34,921 nucleotides of DNA from Amycolatopsis kentuckyensis (GCF_002155975.1 NZ_MUMI01000076.1:1-34921); one strand, 5' to 3'. Positions 22,344 through 29,765 are shown, counted from the first letter of the stretch. Made by a program: numbers and translations. Notes: generated by a model from the letters alone, not told the origin.

Positions 22344-23081
22344 TCACCCTTCCCGCGGCACGGCGCCGACGAGGTGGGCGGCGGCTTCGGCCGGGCTGGT
22401 GCCGCGGGCGCGGGCCAGCGACAGCAGGCGGTCGAACGCGACGTCCTCGGCGAGGCCGTCCCGGCCCATGAGGAAGCCCTTCGCCATCGCGATCAGGTCC
22501 CGGTCGCGCAGCGTGTCCTTGAACCGCTCGCTGAACCGGCCGGCCCGTTCGAAGGCCCGGGCGTTGGCGACGAGCACCGCGGCCCGGTCGGCGAAGGACA
22601 CCAGTGCCCGCTCGTCGACGGGCCCGAACGCCCCGGGCGTCGTCGCGTAGATCTTGATCGCGCCGTGGCAGCCGTCCTCGGTGGCCATCGGGGCGGTGAC
22701 GACCGACCGCAGCCCCGAGCCGGCGACCGCGGCGCACCACCGGCTCCACCGCGGTTCGGTGGCGACGTCGTCGATCCGCTGCGGCGCGCACCCGGCCAGC
22801 GCGGCCAGGCAGGGGCCTTCGCCGAGCTCGTACTGCAGGGCGTCGGCCTCGCGCACCAGCGGGCCCGACGCGCTCGTCGTGACGAAGCGGCCGTCGGCGT
22901 CGACGAGGGTGACCCCCACCCCGGCGGCCGCGGTGATCGTCGTGTTCGCCAGCGAAACGATCAGCTCCAGCACCGAATCCACGGTTTCGCGCGACAGCAG
23001 CAGCCCGGACATCCGGGCGGCGACCGCGGCGAGCTCACCGTCCAGCGGCAGCCCGTCCGGCGAGGCCTGTTCCGACGACAT
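22344..23081 (-). CDS. GAF-ANTAR two-domain regulator
   Basis: A 245-residue protein. Residues about 20-165 are a GAF sensor (VDSVLELIVSLANTTITAAA, GPLVREADALQYELGEGPCL, VVTAPMATEDGCHGAIKIYA). Residues about 175-240 are an ANTAR domain (DLIAMAKGFLMGRD, FDRLLSLARARG, AAAHLVGAV). It belongs to the large actinobacterial GAF-ANTAR group that acts on nascent RNA to block termination. The ATG at 23079-23081 has no Shine-Dalgarno; a GTTT-N16-TGGTAC promoter lies just upstream, so the mRNA is probably leaderless. It is the first gene of an operon with the SpoIIE-like protein and is divergent from the GH5 gene. Confidence 0.88.
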   Translation of the reverse strand: MSSEQASPDGLPLDGELAAVAARMSGLLLSRETVDSVLELIVSLANTTITAAAGVGVTLVDADGRFVTTSASGPLVREADALQYELGEGPCLAALAGCAPQRIDDVATEPRWSRWCAAVAGSGLRSVVTAPMATEDGCHGAIKIYATTPGAFGPVDERALVSFADRAAVLVANARAFERAGRFSERFKDTLRDRDLIAMAKGFLMGRDGLAEDVAFDRLLSLARARGTSPAEAAAHLVGAVPREG

Positions 23082-23090
23082 GACCGGTAA

Positions 23091-23116
23091 GTACCAATCC
23101 GGGGTCGCCGGTAAAC
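23091..23116 (-). promoter_or_regulatory. Candidate stress-sigma promoter for the GAF-ANTAR/SpoIIE-like operon
   Basis: On the minus strand GTTT (23116-23113), 16 bases, TGGTAC (23096-23091), one mismatch from GGGTAC. The -10 is 9 bases before the ATG. A TACTTA hexamer 6 bases before the ATG is an alternative vegetative -10. Confidence 0.45.
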
Positions 23117-23166
23117 CACTTGCCGGAAGACAGCCGGCTCGCCGAAACTGCGGTCCGGGAGGCACA

Positions 23167-24105
23167 GTGAGCCGGTGGCTGGGGCGGGGCATCAACTTCG
23201 GCAACGCGCTCGACGCCTTGGGTGGCGGTCCGGAGCTGTCGCTCGACGACCGGTACTTCGACGAGGTGGCCGAGGCCGGCTTCGACACCGTCCGCCTGCC
23301 GGTGCGGTGGTCGGCGCACGCCGGGCCGGTGCCGCCGTACGCGATCGACCCCGCGTTCTTCGCCCGCGTCGACGCGGGCGTGGGCGCGGCCCTCGACCGC
23401 GGCCTGCAGGTGGTGGTCAACGTCCACCACTACCACGAGCTCTGTGCCGCGCCGGACGAGCAGCGGCCACGCTTCCTCGCGCTCTGGCGGCAGATCGCGG
23501 CCCGCTACGCCGGCTACCCCGGAGGACTCTGCTTCGAGCTGCTCAACGAACCCCGCGGTCACCTCACGGCGGCCCGGTGGAACACGGTGCTGGCGGAGGC
23601 CCTCGCCGTCGTCCGTGCGGCCGACCCCGGGCGGACCGTGATCATCGGGCCCGCCGGCATGAACGGCCTCGACGCGCTCCCCGCGCTCGCCGTGCCCGGC
23701 GACGGCAACCTGATCGCCACGATCCACTACTACGCCCCGTTCGAGTTCACCCACCAAGGCGCCGGCTGGGTTGCCGGTGCGGAGCGATGGCTCGGCCGCA
23801 CCTGGGGCGGCGCCGCCGACGAGAACGCCGTACGCGCTGACCTGGCCGAGGTCGCGGCCTGGGGGCAGGAGCGGCGGCTTCCCGTGTTCATCGGCGAGTT
23901 CGGCGCCTTCTCCGCGGCGGACACGGGCTCCCGCGCACGGTGGACGGCGTTCGTCCGGGCCGAGGCCGAGCGCCTCGGCCTGAGCTGGGCCTACTGGGAG
24001 TTCGGCACGGACTTCGGCGCCTTCGACCTCGAGCGGGCCGCCTGGCGCGAGCCGCTGCGGCGGGCCCTGCTCGGCGAAGAGGAGGCCGGCGGCCGCGCGC
24101 GGTGA
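23167..24105 (+). CDS. Glycoside hydrolase family 5 (cellulase-like), cytoplasmic form
   Basis: A 312-residue GH5 (beta/alpha)8 barrel. RWLGRGINFGNALDA is the typical N-terminal strand (GxNxGN), GFDTVRLPVRWSAHAG follows, VVNVHHYHELC carries the conserved histidines, ELLNEPRG holds the acid/base Glu128 and VFIGEFGAF the nucleophile Glu244. These enzymes hydrolyse beta-1,4-glucans, mannans or related glycosides. There is no signal peptide, so it acts inside the cell or is released another way. The GTG at 23167 has GGGAGG (23157-23162) 4 bases upstream; a longer frame upstream runs through the divergent promoter and is not used. It lies between two GAF-ANTAR genes, an unusual setting for a cellulase-like enzyme. 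Confidence 0.88.
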   Translation: MSRWLGRGINFGNALDALGGGPELSLDDRYFDEVAEAGFDTVRLPVRWSAHAGPVPPYAIDPAFFARVDAGVGAALDRGLQVVVNVHHYHELCAAPDEQRPRFLALWRQIAARYAGYPGGLCFELLNEPRGHLTAARWNTVLAEALAVVRAADPGRTVIIGPAGMNGLDALPALAVPGDGNLIATIHYYAPFEFTHQGAGWVAGAERWLGRTWGGAADENAVRADLAEVAAWGQERRLPVFIGEFGAFSAADTGSRARWTAFVRAEAERLGLSWAYWEFGTDFGAFDLERAAWREPLRRALLGEEEAGGRAR

Positions 24106-24133
24106 CCCGGCGGACATGGATCGGCGGTGGAGT

Positions 24134-24139
24134 GGGTAC
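24134..24139 (+). promoter_or_regulatory. GGGTAC -10-like element before the third large ANTAR gene
   Basis: GGGTAC lies 37 bases before the ATG at 24177 in a 71-bp gap. No GNNT -35 is found at 14-16 bases, so the match to the stress-sigma pattern is partial. Confidence 0.3.
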
Positions 24140-24176
24140 CCGAGGGCTCTTCGCGTGCCGAGCTGGAGGAGCACCC

Positions 24177-24923
24177 ATGGAACGGCCGGACCCCACTGCG
24201 CCAGCGTCGCCGCTGTTGGACGAGGTCACCGGGGCACTGGAAGCCCTCAACGCGGTGCTGCGGGAGGAAGACGACTTCCGGATCCTGCTGCAGCACGTGT
24301 GCCTGCAGGTGTGCCACGTGGTCCCCGGCGTCGACGAGGCGTCGATCACCCTGGTGACCGGGGAGGTGCCGCACACGGCGACCGCCACCAGCGCCGTGGT
24401 GGACGAGCTCGACGGCGAGCAGTACCGGATCGGCGAAGGTCCCTGCCTGGAGGCGATCCGGGGCGGCAAGATCGTCCGCACCACGGTGTCCGACGCGCTG
24501 GAGAACTGGCCGGACTTCGCCCGGGGCGCCCGGGAGGCCGGATTCGGGAGCTTCCTCGCCGCGCCGCTGGTGGCCGACGAGCAGTTCTCCGGCGCGGTGA
24601 ACTGCTTCGGACGGCAGGACGACGGCTTCGCGGAAGTCGAAGCGCAGCTGCTGGAGCTCTACACGGCCGCGGTGGAGGCGATCCTCCGCGTCTACCACCG
24701 GTACCTGCAGGCCCGGGAAACGGCCGAGCACCTCCGGACCGCGCTGACCTCCCGCGCGGTCATCGACCAGGCCAAGGGCATGCTGATGGCGATCCGCCAG
24801 GTCGGCGCCGACGACGCCTTCGCGATCCTGGTGGAGCAGTCGCAGCGGGAGAACACCAAGCTGCGCGAGGTCGCGGAGCGGTTCGTCGAGCGAGTGGTCT
24901 CCGGGCACGTCCGGCCACGGTAA
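24177..24923 (+). CDS. GAF-ANTAR two-domain regulator
   Basis: A 248-residue protein. Residues about 15-165 are a GAF domain (FRILLQHVCLQVCHVVPGVD, IGEGPCLEAIRGGKIVRTTV, FLAAPLVADEQFSGAVNCFG). Residues about 180-240 are a full ANTAR domain (SRAVIDQAKGMLMAIRQVG, FAILVEQSQRENTKLREVAE). The ANTAR motif is the most canonical of the four in the window, so RNA binding is likely. GGAGGA (24165-24170) lies 6 bases before the ATG. Its TAA stop is part of the -10 hexamer (TAATCT) of the following LigD polymerase gene. Its N-terminal part differs from the GAF-ANTAR protein at 22344, so it is not a recent duplicate. Confidence 0.9.
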   Translation: MERPDPTAPASPLLDEVTGALEALNAVLREEDDFRILLQHVCLQVCHVVPGVDEASITLVTGEVPHTATATSAVVDELDGEQYRIGEGPCLEAIRGGKIVRTTVSDALENWPDFARGAREAGFGSFLAAPLVADEQFSGAVNCFGRQDDGFAEVEAQLLELYTAAVEAILRVYHRYLQARETAEHLRTALTSRAVIDQAKGMLMAIRQVGADDAFAILVEQSQRENTKLREVAERFVERVVSGHVRPR

Positions 24924-24926
24924 TCT
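24921..24926 (+). promoter_or_regulatory. -10 hexamer (TAATCT) for leaderless LigD polymerase gene
   Basis: TAATCT, close to TATAAT, lies 6 bases before the GTG at 24933 with no Shine-Dalgarno between them. Its first three bases are the stop codon of the upstream ANTAR gene. Confidence 0.55.
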
Positions 24927-24932
24927 GGGCGC

Positions 24933-25856
24933 GTGGCGGGGAGCCGGATCACGGTGCAGGTCGGCGAGAGGCAGCTGTCGCTCTCGAACCTCGAGAAGGT
25001 GCTCTACCCGCGCAACGGCTTCACCAAGGGCGAGGTGCTCGACTACTACACGCGGATCGCGCCGGTGCTGCTGCCGCACGTCCGCGACCGGGCGATGACG
25101 TTCGTGCGGTTCCCCGAGGGCGTCACCGGCGACTCGTTCTTCGAGAAGGACGTCTCCCGGCACGCCCCGGACTGGGTCCGCACCGCGCGCCTGACCGTCG
25201 GCGGCCGGGGCAAGGATCCCGAAATCGTCACCTATCCGCTGATCGACGACCTGCCCGCGCTCGTGTGGGCGGCGAACCTGGCCGCGCTGGAGCTGCACGT
25301 CCACCAGTGGACCGTCGGGCCGGGCGACGACGAGCGCAGCACGCCGGACCGGCTGGTGTTCGACCTCGACCCGGGTCCCGGTGCGACGGTCGTCGACTGC
25401 TGCCGGGTCGCCGAGCGGCTCTACGACGTCCTCGTCGAGGACGGGCTCACGCCGGTGGCGAAGACCAGCGGCAGCAAGGGCATGCAGCTGTACGCGGGGA
25501 TCGTGACGACCGACGGCGGTGAGCCGTCCCGGTACGCGAAAGCGCTGGCCGAGCGGCTCGCCGCCGAGACGCCGGACCTCGTCGTGGCGCGGATGACGAA
25601 GAACCTGCGCCCGGGCAAGGTCTTCATCGACTGGAGCCAGAACAACCCGGTCAAGACCACCGTGGCGCCGTACTCGCTGCGCGGGCGCGACGAGCCGACC
25701 GCGTCGACACCGGTCACCTGGGACGAGGTCCGCGCCTGCCGGCACGTCACGCACCTGAGGTTCACCGCGGGCGAAGTCCTGGCCCGGGTCGAGGAGCTCG
25801 GAGATCTGTTCGCCGATCTGGACCGCACCCGGGTTCCGATTCCTGCGTTCGGCTGA
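24933..25856 (+). CDS. ligD: Stand-alone LigD-type primase-polymerase domain
   Basis: A 307-residue archaeo-eukaryotic primase-type polymerase of the non-homologous end-joining LigD family. LSLSNLEKVLYPRNGFTKGE is the conserved start. Metal ligands are Asp144 and Asp146 in VFDLDPGP and Asp233 in FIDWSQN; TSGSKGMQLY holds the active-site Ser/Lys, and KTTVAPYSLRGRDEPTASTP is the nucleotide-binding end. It adds ribo- or deoxynucleotides at broken ends with Ku, in trans with a ligase. It is clearly distinct from the polymerase module at 15079 (different insertions and motif spelling), so the window encodes two such polymerases. The GTG start at 24933 is supported by the TAATCT hexamer 6 bases upstream. 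Confidence 0.92.
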   Translation: MAGSRITVQVGERQLSLSNLEKVLYPRNGFTKGEVLDYYTRIAPVLLPHVRDRAMTFVRFPEGVTGDSFFEKDVSRHAPDWVRTARLTVGGRGKDPEIVTYPLIDDLPALVWAANLAALELHVHQWTVGPGDDERSTPDRLVFDLDPGPGATVVDCCRVAERLYDVLVEDGLTPVAKTSGSKGMQLYAGIVTTDGGEPSRYAKALAERLAAETPDLVVARMTKNLRPGKVFIDWSQNNPVKTTVAPYSLRGRDEPTASTPVTWDEVRACRHVTHLRFTAGEVLARVEELGDLFADLDRTRVPIPAFG

Positions 25857-25895
25857 ACTTTCGGCGGCCACCATTCCGCCGGGTGCGCCCGTGAG

Positions 25896-25918
25896 GTTTT
25901 CCGGGAATTGCGGAAAAC
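25896..25918. terminator. Inverted repeat (hairpin or operator) after the LigD polymerase gene
   Basis: GTTTTCCG (25896-25903) and CGGAAAAC (25911-25918) form a perfect 8-bp stem with a 7-base loop, 39 bases after the stop. The 275-base stretch 25857-26131 is clearly lower in GC than its surroundings and shows no other gene; it also holds the TACGGT hexamer near 26035 that may be the promoter of the next gene. The dyad may be a terminator or a regulator site. Confidence 0.4.
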
Positions 25919-26131
25919 GTCTTCACCTGCGGATTTGATCGTCCACAGTGGAGCTTTGCACGTGCAGACGGGCGTGTCGCTGCACGAACCGAAAGTGCGG
26001 ATATCCGGCGGTGGGCCGAAGTCCGCGAAGTCGGTACGGTCTACGCACGAACCGCGGCAGCCGTCGCGGTGGCGAAAGACAATGACGTGGCGGCCGTTGC
26101 CGGTCTTGTCGAACATGGCGAAAGGAAACGG

Positions 26132-26551
26132 GTGTCCGGCCTGATCGACACCGATCTCGAATTCTGGTTCCAGCGCGGGCTGCGCGCGTATCTCGGCGAG
26201 GTGGCGCGCGCACTCGGCTTCGGCCTGGAATCCTGCACCGTGGACGTCGACGTCCCGGTGTCGGCGTACCTGGCGGTGGACTGGCGGCTGCGCCGGTTCC
26301 CCGAGCGCGACGTGGCGCTGCTCTGGGACGAGGTGCACGGCTGGGCGGTCGCGGTCGAGGCGGCGTGCGGCGAGGAGATGATCGTGCTGTCCTACCTCGG
26401 CGGCGCGGACGTCCTGCCCCGGCCGCCCGAAGTCGTGCGCTTCCTGACCGCGCTGCGGGCGGGGGCCCGGGAACCGGCCGGCCCCGGCTCGCCCGTGCTG
26501 CGCCGGGCCGGCCGGCACCAGGAGCTCCTGCCGCTGTTGCCAGCCCGCTGA
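26132..26551 (+). CDS. DUF6292-type conserved protein
   Basis: A 139-residue protein. LEFWFQRGLRAYLGEVARAL, then VDVDVPVSAYLAVDW, ERDVALLWDEVHGWAVAVE and LSYLGGADVLPRPPEVVRFL follow the pattern of DUF6292 proteins of Pseudonocardiaceae, small soluble proteins of unknown role that occur in many copies per genome, often next to regulators. The GTG at 26132 has AAAGGA 5 bases upstream; an in-frame GTG at 26069 would add 21 residues but has no RBS. It is an isolated gene with lower-GC flanks. No function can be assigned. Confidence 0.72.
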   Translation: MSGLIDTDLEFWFQRGLRAYLGEVARALGFGLESCTVDVDVPVSAYLAVDWRLRRFPERDVALLWDEVHGWAVAVEAACGEEMIVLSYLGGADVLPRPPEVVRFLTALRAGAREPAGPGSPVLRRAGRHQELLPLLPAR

Positions 26552-26599
26552 CGCTCCACAGTGGACGCCGGGCCGGTGGCGCGTGGCGCGATCCGGGGA

Positions 26600-26613
26600 G
26601 TGACGGCCGTCAC
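26600..26613. promoter_or_regulatory. Perfect 14-bp palindrome upstream of the DoxX-like gene
   Basis: GTGACGGCCGTCAC is a perfect palindrome, 86 bases before the ATG at 26700. A half-site TGTCAC follows at about 26623-26628 and a GTGACGG near 26656. This is a plausible operator; the regulator is unknown. Confidence 0.4.
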
Positions 26614-26699
26614 GTGCCGGGCTGTCACATCGGCACGGACCGCGGAGTCGAGGGGGTGACGGACCCCGAACCGGGGCCGCGGATCCCCGAGGAGTTCCG

Positions 26700-27041
26700 A
26701 TGCACACCGCTCACCTGATCGTCACCATCGCCGCCGCGGCCTGGGTCGGCTTCTCGGCCGTCTCGATGTTCGCCCGCGCGAAGTGGGTCGTCGAGCCGAT
26801 CACCGAGTACGGCGTGCCGCGGTCGTGGTGGAACCTGCTCGGCACGGCCAAGGCGGCCGGCGCGGCGGGGCTGGTCGCCGGGCTCTTCTGGACGCCGATC
26901 GGCATCGCGGCGGCCATCGGCCTGGTGCTGTACTTCACCGGTGCGCTGGTCACCGTGGCCCGGGCGCGGTCGTACGCGCACTTGGCGTACCCGCTGCTCT
27001 ACCTGGTGCCGGTGGTCGTTTCGGTGGCCCTGCTGCCCTGA
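26700..27041 (+). CDS. DoxX-like membrane protein
   Basis: A 113-residue membrane protein with four hydrophobic segments (LIVTIAAAAWVGFSAVSMF, the stretch after NLLGTAKAAGAAGLVAG, IGIAAAIGLVLYFTGALVTV and AYPLLYLVPVVVSVALL). The KWVVEPITEYGVPRSWWNLL loop and the LGTAKA(A)GAAGL motif are typical of the DoxX_2 family. AGGAG (26690-26694) lies 5 bases before the ATG. The role of these proteins is uncertain; relatives are linked to thiol or redox stress. It has a palindromic operator-like site upstream and overlaps the convergent hydrolase gene by 43 bp. Confidence 0.82.
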   Translation: MHTAHLIVTIAAAAWVGFSAVSMFARAKWVVEPITEYGVPRSWWNLLGTAKAAGAAGLVAGLFWTPIGIAAAIGLVLYFTGALVTVARARSYAHLAYPLLYLVPVVVSVALLP

Positions 27042-27865
27042 TCGGCGAGCCAGGTGAGGGCGTCGGCGGCGTGGCGCAGCACGGACAGGTGGCCCTCGCC
27101 GGGCACGGGCCGGTACTCGGAGTGCCGGCACCGCCCGGCGAGCCACGCGCTGTGCGTGGCGGGGACCATCCGGTCCTGCTCGCCGTGCAGGAGGAGGACG
27201 GGAGCGGTGATCCGCGCGGGATCGCCGCCCCACGGCGTGACGTAGGCGAGGTCGTCGTCGATCAGCCCGCCGGGCCCGCCCGCGAGCGCCGCGCGGACGA
27301 CCTCGTCCAGCCACGACCACGACCCGCCGAGCACGGCCCGGTCTTCGTCGGTGAAGACGCCGGGGTCGAACTCGGCGGCGGCTTCGTACTTTTCCTTCGC
27401 GGCCCGGCCTTCGGCGGCGGCCCGCAGCGAGGCGGCACTGCCGGCGGCCATCCCCGCGAACCAGTCGAGCCCGTCGGCGTCGAACGGCGCGACGGCGGCC
27501 AGGCTCGCGACGGCGAGGACCCGGTCCGGCAGCAGGGCGGCGCAGGCGAGGGCGTGGGAGCTGCCCCCGGAGTGCCCCATGAGGGCGAAGTCGCCGATCC
27601 CGAGCGCATCGGCAACGGCGGCGACGCACTCGGCGGCGTTCCCGACCGTCCGCTCCGGCACGGGAGTGGAGCTGCGGTAGCCGGGCCGGTCGAAGGACAC
27701 GAACCGGACCCCGAGCTCCGCGGCGAGCGGCAGCAGCGGCGCGGGCGGGGCACCGGTGTTGGGGGTGCCGTGGTGCCAGAAGACGCTCAGCCGCGCGGGG
27801 CTGCCGGTGTCGTAGACGTGCAGGGTGCGACCGCCGGGCAGCGCCAGCTCCGTCTCGATGACCAT
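26999..27865 (-). CDS. Alpha/beta hydrolase
   Basis: A 288-residue alpha/beta hydrolase. FWHHGTPN is the oxyanion HG motif, RFVSFDRPGYRSS follows, LMGHSGGSSHA holds the nucleophile Ser99, LLLHGEQDRMVP the acid Asp and PGEGHLSVL the catalytic His. It resembles the broad family of haloalkane dehalogenase/epoxide hydrolase/esterase-like enzymes, and the substrate is not predictable. The ATG at 27863-27865 has no RBS but lies 6 bases after TAGGCT, so it is probably leaderless. It overlaps the convergent DoxX-like gene by 43 bp. The esterase gene upstream on the same strand ends 71 bases before it. Confidence 0.88.
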   Translation of the reverse strand: MVIETELALPGGRTLHVYDTGSPARLSVFWHHGTPNTGAPPAPLLPLAAELGVRFVSFDRPGYRSSTPVPERTVGNAAECVAAVADALGIGDFALMGHSGGSSHALACAALLPDRVLAVASLAAVAPFDADGLDWFAGMAAGSAASLRAAAEGRAAKEKYEAAAEFDPGVFTDEDRAVLGGSWSWLDEVVRAALAGGPGGLIDDDLAYVTPWGGDPARITAPVLLLHGEQDRMVPATHSAWLAGRCRHSEYRPVPGEGHLSVLRHAADALTWLADQGSRATETTTGTR

Positions 27866-27936
27866 GGGCCGAGCCTAGCGAAGCCGGTGACGAAGACCGC
27901 CGATCCGCCGTCCGCCGCGGCCGGCCCGCCGGAGGT

Positions 27937-28959
27937 TCAGCGGGCCAGCCGCTCCGCCAGCCAGGCCAGCGAAAGCGGGTACCGGTAGTCGATCCCGCCG
28001 TGGCCGGCTTCGAACAGCTCGAAGTACACCCGGTCGTCCGGCAGGCCCGCCGCGGCCACCTCCGCCCGGAACGCCTCCGCGCCGATGTCGAGGAAGTACT
28101 CGTCGCTCGTGCCCGCGTCGATCCACACCGCGCGCAGGGACCGGACCGCCTCCGCGTGGCGCGCCACCATCCGGACCGGGTCCCAGTCCAGCCAGCGCTG
28201 CCACTGCTCTGGCCGCAGCGCGCCGGTCAGCGGGTCGAACGGCAGCTCCGGTGTCCCGTCCTCCCGGGCCGAGAAGCACGCCGAAACGCCGAGCACCGTG
28301 AGCAGCGTCGCGTCTTCGGGCCTGGTGAACGCCGGCCGGCTCCGGAAGTCCGCCCACCACGCCTGGATGTCCTGGTCGTACGCGCGCAGCGCGCGGACCG
28401 CCTTCCCGAAGTCGGGGAGGTAACACAGCTCGTACCGCGTGTCGCCCGCGTGCGTCGCCAGCGCGCCGAACACGTCCGGCCGCAGCATCGGCGTGATCAT
28501 CGCGCCGAACCCGCCCGACGACTTGCCCGCGATCGCGCGGGACTCGCGGTCGGGGAGCGTCCGGTAGTGCTCGTCGACCCACGGCACGATCTCGTCGCAC
28601 AGGTACGAGTGGTAGCGGCCGGTGCCCGGCGAATCGACGAACTGCGAGCCGCCGTACGCGGTCCACGCGTCGACGTACACCACGATGCACCCCGGTGCGC
28701 CGCCGGCGAAGACCGCGTCGGCCGTCTCCACGAACGGCTGCCGGAACGGGGTCCGGTTGGCCCACATCGTCAGGTGCCCGGTGTAGCCCTGGATGACGTA
28801 CACCGCCGGGTACCGCTCGCCGCCGTCGTCGTAGCCGGGTGGGACGTACACCCACAGCGGGCGGTCGCTGGGGTCGCCGAGCGGGTTGCCGCGCAGCAGC
28901 CCGGAAGTCACGGTGTGCCGGTCGAGCCGGCCGGCGAGTTCGCCGTCCCAGGGGAGCAT
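27937..28959 (-). CDS. Esterase D/enterochelin-esterase-like hydrolase
   Basis: A 340-residue protein of the putative esterase (PF00756-like) family. RPLWVYVPPGYDDGGERYPA and VYVIQGYTGHLTMWANR are the typical first strands, GKSSGGFGAM carries nucleophile Ser147, VWIDAGTSDEYFLD the acid and AGHGGIDYRYP the His. Relatives act on S-formylglutathione, iron-siderophore esters, mycolyl groups or feruloyl esters. There is no signal peptide from the chosen start (MLPWDGEL, ATG 28957-28959). An upstream in-frame ATG at 28992 sits directly after AGAGGT and would add 11 residues; the choice is not certain. It is divergent from the Rieske operon across about 120 bp. Confidence 0.83.
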   Translation of the reverse strand: MLPWDGELAGRLDRHTVTSGLLRGNPLGDPSDRPLWVYVPPGYDDGGERYPAVYVIQGYTGHLTMWANRTPFRQPFVETADAVFAGGAPGCIVVYVDAWTAYGGSQFVDSPGTGRYHSYLCDEIVPWVDEHYRTLPDRESRAIAGKSSGGFGAMITPMLRPDVFGALATHAGDTRYELCYLPDFGKAVRALRAYDQDIQAWWADFRSRPAFTRPEDATLLTVLGVSACFSAREDGTPELPFDPLTGALRPEQWQRWLDWDPVRMVARHAEAVRSLRAVWIDAGTSDEYFLDIGAEAFRAEVAAAGLPDDRVYFELFEAGHGGIDYRYPLSLAWLAERLAR

Positions 28960-29081
28960 GCGGCCAGTCAACCACGTGCACGGGCTAAGCATTACCTCTT
29001 TTCGGCGCGTAGCGTTGAGCCGTTTCGGCCCGAGGTCCGTGTTGCGGACACGGTGGTGGACCGGGAGAAGCGGGGAAGACC

Positions 29082-29765
29082 ATGAAGCATCCGGGGCCGT
29101 TGTTCACTCTGCTCGCCGGGGCGCTGCTCGCCGGCGGGATCAGCGTCGCCGACCTGGCGACCGGGACCGGCGCGCCGACGGTCGCCGGGTCCGCGAGCGC
29201 GGTGGGCGCCGCGAGCGCCACGACGAGCGCGCCGCCGCCCGCGGCGACCGCGCCGCCATCGGAGCCGCCGAAGCCCGACGTGCCCGCGCGGGCGGACTAC
29301 GCCGGGAAGGTGACCGGTGGCGGCGCGTCGATCGCGGTGTCGGCGCGCGACGGCCACGCCATCGCGTACGTCTGCGACGGCAAGAAGCTCGAAGCCTGGC
29401 TCCAGGGCGTGACCGTCGGCGGCAAGCTGGACCTCAAGGGCGCTCCGGACGCCGGCCTCACGGGCAGTTTCGACGCGTCTTCGGCCACCGGGACCGTGAC
29501 GGCGGCAGGCAAGACGTATTCGTTCACCGTGCCGACCGCGAAGAAGCCCGCCGGCCTCTACCGGGCGACGCCGAAGGTGAAGGGCAAGGCGGCGAGGGTC
29601 GGCTGGATCGTGCTGCCCGACGGCAGCCAGGTCGGCATCCTCACGACGGACGAGGGCCCGGCGACGGCCCCGCCGCTCGATCCGGCCGCGGCCACCGCGA
29701 CCGTCGACGGCGCCCCGGTGACCGCCGAGGCGATCAGCGGCCTGGCCGGGACCGGTGACTTCTGA
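29082..29765 (+). CDS. Secreted or membrane-anchored protein of the Rieske operon
   Basis: A 227-residue protein. The N-terminus (MKHPGPLFTLLAGALLAGGI) is a signal peptide or anchor, followed by an Ala/Ser/Thr/Pro-rich linker to about residue 65. The remaining ~160 residues form a beta-rich domain (YAGKVTGGGASIAVSARDGH, AYVCDGKKLEAWLQG, FDASSATGTVTAAGKTYSFT). I do not recognise the family. It has one Cys in the mature part (YVCDG). GGGGAAG precedes the ATG. Its stop overlaps the ATG of the next gene (ATGA), so it is co-translated with the membrane protein and, 26 bases later, a Rieske protein. A role as a partner of that electron-transfer module outside the membrane is inferred from the operon only. 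Confidence 0.75.
   Translation: MKHPGPLFTLLAGALLAGGISVADLATGTGAPTVAGSASAVGAASATTSAPPPAATAPPSEPPKPDVPARADYAGKVTGGGASIAVSARDGHAIAYVCDGKKLEAWLQGVTVGGKLDLKGAPDAGLTGSFDASSATGTVTAAGKTYSFTVPTAKKPAGLYRATPKVKGKAARVGWIVLPDGSQVGILTTDEGPATAPPLDPAAATATVDGAPVTAEAISGLAGTGDF

Noticed and set aside
24116..25522. 468-codon plus-strand frame across the ANTAR and LigD polymerase genes
   Set aside because: Arg/Gly/Ala-rich shadow frame without motifs; it overlaps two clearly recognisable genes.
26069..26131. Longer start for the DUF6292-type protein
   Set aside because: The GTG at 26069 has no RBS, and the first 21 residues are not typical of the family; GTG 26132 has AAAGGA at the right distance.
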